Positions 61,990 to 64,000 of a stretch of DNA of 64,000 bases are shown here, piece after piece. The first letter of the stretch is position 1, and each line of letters opens with the position of its first letter. The stretch spans positions 2,521,001 to 2,585,000 of the forward strand of contig NC_081807.1 in assembly GCF_030704535.1 (NCBI RefSeq), written 5' to 3'. The DNA comes from Vitis vinifera. Taxonomy: Eukaryota; Streptophyta; Magnoliopsida; Vitales; Vitaceae. Made by a program: the position numbers and the translations under genes. The notes under the pieces were generated by a model. That model made no database searches. It saw only the letters and a list, made by a program, of their open reading frames with translations, and was not told the origin of the DNA.

Positions 61990-62637
61990 CATCACATGAT
62001 AAAAAGATATTAACATGCGATGGTGACGACTCACGCTTCTTACCGTGGACACGCCCACTCCTCGTCCCTCTCCCAAAAGATAACCGCCGCTTCGTCTCTT
62101 CCGCACGCAATTCCCTCCCAAATCAACGGTTGGCCCTTCTCGCCGAGCTGGCGTCCACGTAGGCCGACGGGGAGCCACGTCATCCAACCGCGAGCCACAG
62201 CCACATCGTGGTGGGGCCGCGAAAAAGCAGCGTGTCGGACGCGAAGCCATTGAGTCTGTGCAGTGACGGAAAGCCAACCCCTCTGCAAACGGCGTCACTT
62301 TACCTTTTCCTTTTTCCGCCATCGCCACTTCTTCCTGCGTCTGGAGGGACTGAAAGAGTACGTTGGGAGGAAGCCCACCACCTCCTTTTTTTTAACTTCA
62401 TCTACTTTTGCTTTTTCTACCGTTGCTTCTCTTGAACCAGTCTCATGAGTTCTCCCTGATGTCATTGCAAAAACTATAACCCACTCTCTTGAATTCTCTG
62501 CTCAAAAAGTAAAATCCCCATCTCCATGATTGTGGTTTTTGCGTCCTTTAGGCCGCTCTTTTGAATTCTCTGCGCCAAATGTGAAATATCTGGCTTGGAT
62601 TATCAAGGGGTTGAGGTTTTTTTTTTCTCAGATCTGA
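61990..62637 (+). promoter_or_regulatory. GC-richer promoter and leader region of the RopGEF gene
   Basis: A GC-rich patch directly upstream of the RopGEF start, with ACGT-core words (CCACGTAGG near 62156, GCCACGTCATCC near 62174) and an AACGGTTG MYB-type word near 62123. 62390-62637 is pyrimidine-rich and is probably the 5' leader. Open frames on both strands here lack family features. Confidence 0.45.
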
Positions 62638-64000
62638 ATGGGGAGTGTTTCATCGGAGGAGGGAGTGGATGATCAGAGCGATCGGTGCGGGAGCTACAGT
62701 CTGAGTGCGGATGTTAGCGAGTCGGAGAGTTGTAGTAGTTTCTCGTGTCGGCGGTACGATGGTGAGGGTGCTTCGAGCTCCATGACGTCTTCGCCGCTGG
62801 CTTGCCGGCCGGTGGTAGGGAATTCAAGTTTTCCTGTGGGGCCGCCGCTGATGCTGCCGGTGATTGGGGGGAGAGATGTGGTGGTTTGGGGGGAGAAGCC
62901 GGAGAAGCGTGAGACGGATTTGTCAGGTAGTTTTTTGTTTTTTTAATTTTGTGGAGTTTTCTACTGAAACTGGTGCATTTTATGTGTGTTTGGCCGTTGA
63001 GAAAACGAAGGATACGGAAATTTTGGTTCCGAAAGAAGAAGTCAAGTCAACTAGGTCGTTTGCAATTACTTGAGCTTAGAATTTAGTTTGCTTTTCTTTC
63101 TTTTTTTTTTTTTTTTTGGGAACCACAATGGAGGCGTAGTATGGTAGAGATCTTGGTGGGTTTTATTTGAGGATTGGTACGTTTTCATATACATTTGTGC
63201 TCATAATTTTTGTAGAAGCTGAGATGATGAAGGAGAGATTTGCTAAGCTTCTACTTGGGGAAGATATGTCTGGAGGAGGGAAAGGGGTTTGTACTGCCCT
63301 TGCCATCTCAAACGCCATCACAAATCTCTCTGGTTAGTTTGCAGTCTCTTTCTGTTACTTATCCTGTGTATGGTTCCTGAGAAAATGGAGGAAAAGGAAA
63401 GAACTAGATGTTTTCAGTGTTGTGTTTCCTGTAATTTTTTGGTTTCTTAAGAAAAGGTCCGCTGAAGTGCTCAGCATTTGCCAAATAGTGCATTAGGCTT
63501 AGCTGAATGGAGTTTTTTTGTTCTATTTCCAATTTTCTTTTCCTTCCTTTTCTTGTCTATCATGTGAGTTTCTCTCTAATTTAATCTGGGTTGAAATTTT
63601 AGCTACCGTGTTTGGAGAACTATGGAGGTTGGAGCCATTGGCACCACAGAAGAAGGCAATGTGGTGCAGGGAGATGGAATGGCTGTTATGTGTGAGTGAT
63701 TCAATAGTTGAGCTTGTACCTTCTATACAACAATTCCCAGGTGGGGGGACATATGAAGTCATGGCTACACGGCCTCGATCGGATTTATACATGAATCTTC
63801 CTGCCCTTAAGAAGCTTGATGCCATGTTGCTTAGCATGCTTGATGGGTTTTGTGAAACGGAGTTCTGGTATGTTGATCGGGGAATAATTGTGGCTGAGGC
63901 TGACAATCATGACGCATACCCATTGTCTGCTTCTAGCGGGAGACCCTCAATTAGGCAGGAAGAGAAATGGTGGCTACCCTGCCCAAAAGTTCCCCCAAAT
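62638..64000 (+). CDS. Rop guanine nucleotide exchange factor (PRONE domain), 5' part
   Basis: RopGEFs activate plant ROP/RAC GTPases at the plasma membrane, often downstream of receptor kinases, in polar growth and hormone signalling. Exons seen are 62638-62926, 63216-63332 and 63603 to the window end, in frame at GT-AG sites; 267 residues are present out of a usual 500-600. Residues 1-96 are the variable Ser-rich N-terminus ([20 protein letters not shown]). The PRONE domain begins at about 97 ([20 protein letters not shown]) and continues through [58 protein letters not shown] and [14 protein letters not shown]. The gene is cut by the window edge inside the PRONE domain, so the rest of the domain and the C-terminus are not visible. 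Confidence 0.95.

Noticed and set aside
61852-62328. 158-codon minus-strand frame upstream of RopGEF
   Set aside because: Lies in the GC-rich promoter patch, has a low-complexity start and an AT-derived tail, and shows no recognisable domain.
1-64000. Search for CRISPR arrays, operons or bacterial-type systems
   Set aside because: The window is eukaryotic nuclear DNA with spliced genes; no regularly spaced short repeats with unique spacers are present.

Overview
The window is nuclear DNA from a woody dicot. Protein sequences, intron layout, AT-rich intergenic DNA and repeat style all fit grapevine (Vitis); that identification is recognition by eye and was not tested by a search. Ten protein-coding genes are supported, one running off the right edge, plus two gene fragments. 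No RNA gene, CRISPR array or bacterial-type feature was found.

Layout. 1-3.45 kb is AT-rich intergenic DNA. 3.54-6.85 kb (+) is a five-exon amino-acid permease of the lysine/histidine transporter-like (LHT8/AATL1) type. 7.2-19.1 kb is a zone of diverged tandem duplications (blocks A1, A2, B2, C1). A2 and B2 each carry a piece of exon 3 of an LHT gene and an old array of very short LTRs (TRIM-like); B2 also holds a 724-bp solo LTR. A 0.6-kb inverted repeat follows at 19.1-19.8 kb. 21.35-23.48 kb (+) is a second intact LHT gene with the same exon plan. 24.94-25.59 kb (+) is an SK-type dehydrin with ABA- and cold-type promoter boxes.

27.0-29.2 kb (-) is a type II membrane LEA_2/NHL-like protein. 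32.84-33.96 kb (-) is intronless chloroplast SRP43. 34-40 kb is repeat-rich and gene-poor. 40.12-42.89 kb (+) is an SKU5-similar monocopper-oxidase-like protein. 43.86-45.62 and 46.84-49.01 kb (+) are tandem GDSL esterase/lipase genes. 49.47-51.91 kb (-) is a receptor-like cytoplasmic kinase with an N-terminal USP-like domain. 54.16-57.93 kb (-) is a CCDC124/Lso2-type ribosome-associated coiled-coil protein. 62.64-64.0 kb (+) is the start of a RopGEF (PRONE) gene.

The genes do not form a pathway; this is ordinary eukaryotic gene order with two local duplication families (LHT, GDSL). I found no convincing undescribed system. The most interesting points are the duplicated LHT-fragment blocks with their TRIM arrays, three GC-AG introns among about 34, the cysteine-containing dehydrin, duplicated N-terminal motifs in both LHT proteins, the long inverted repeat, and a compositionally foreign island at 53.05-53.83 kb that may be organelle-derived.
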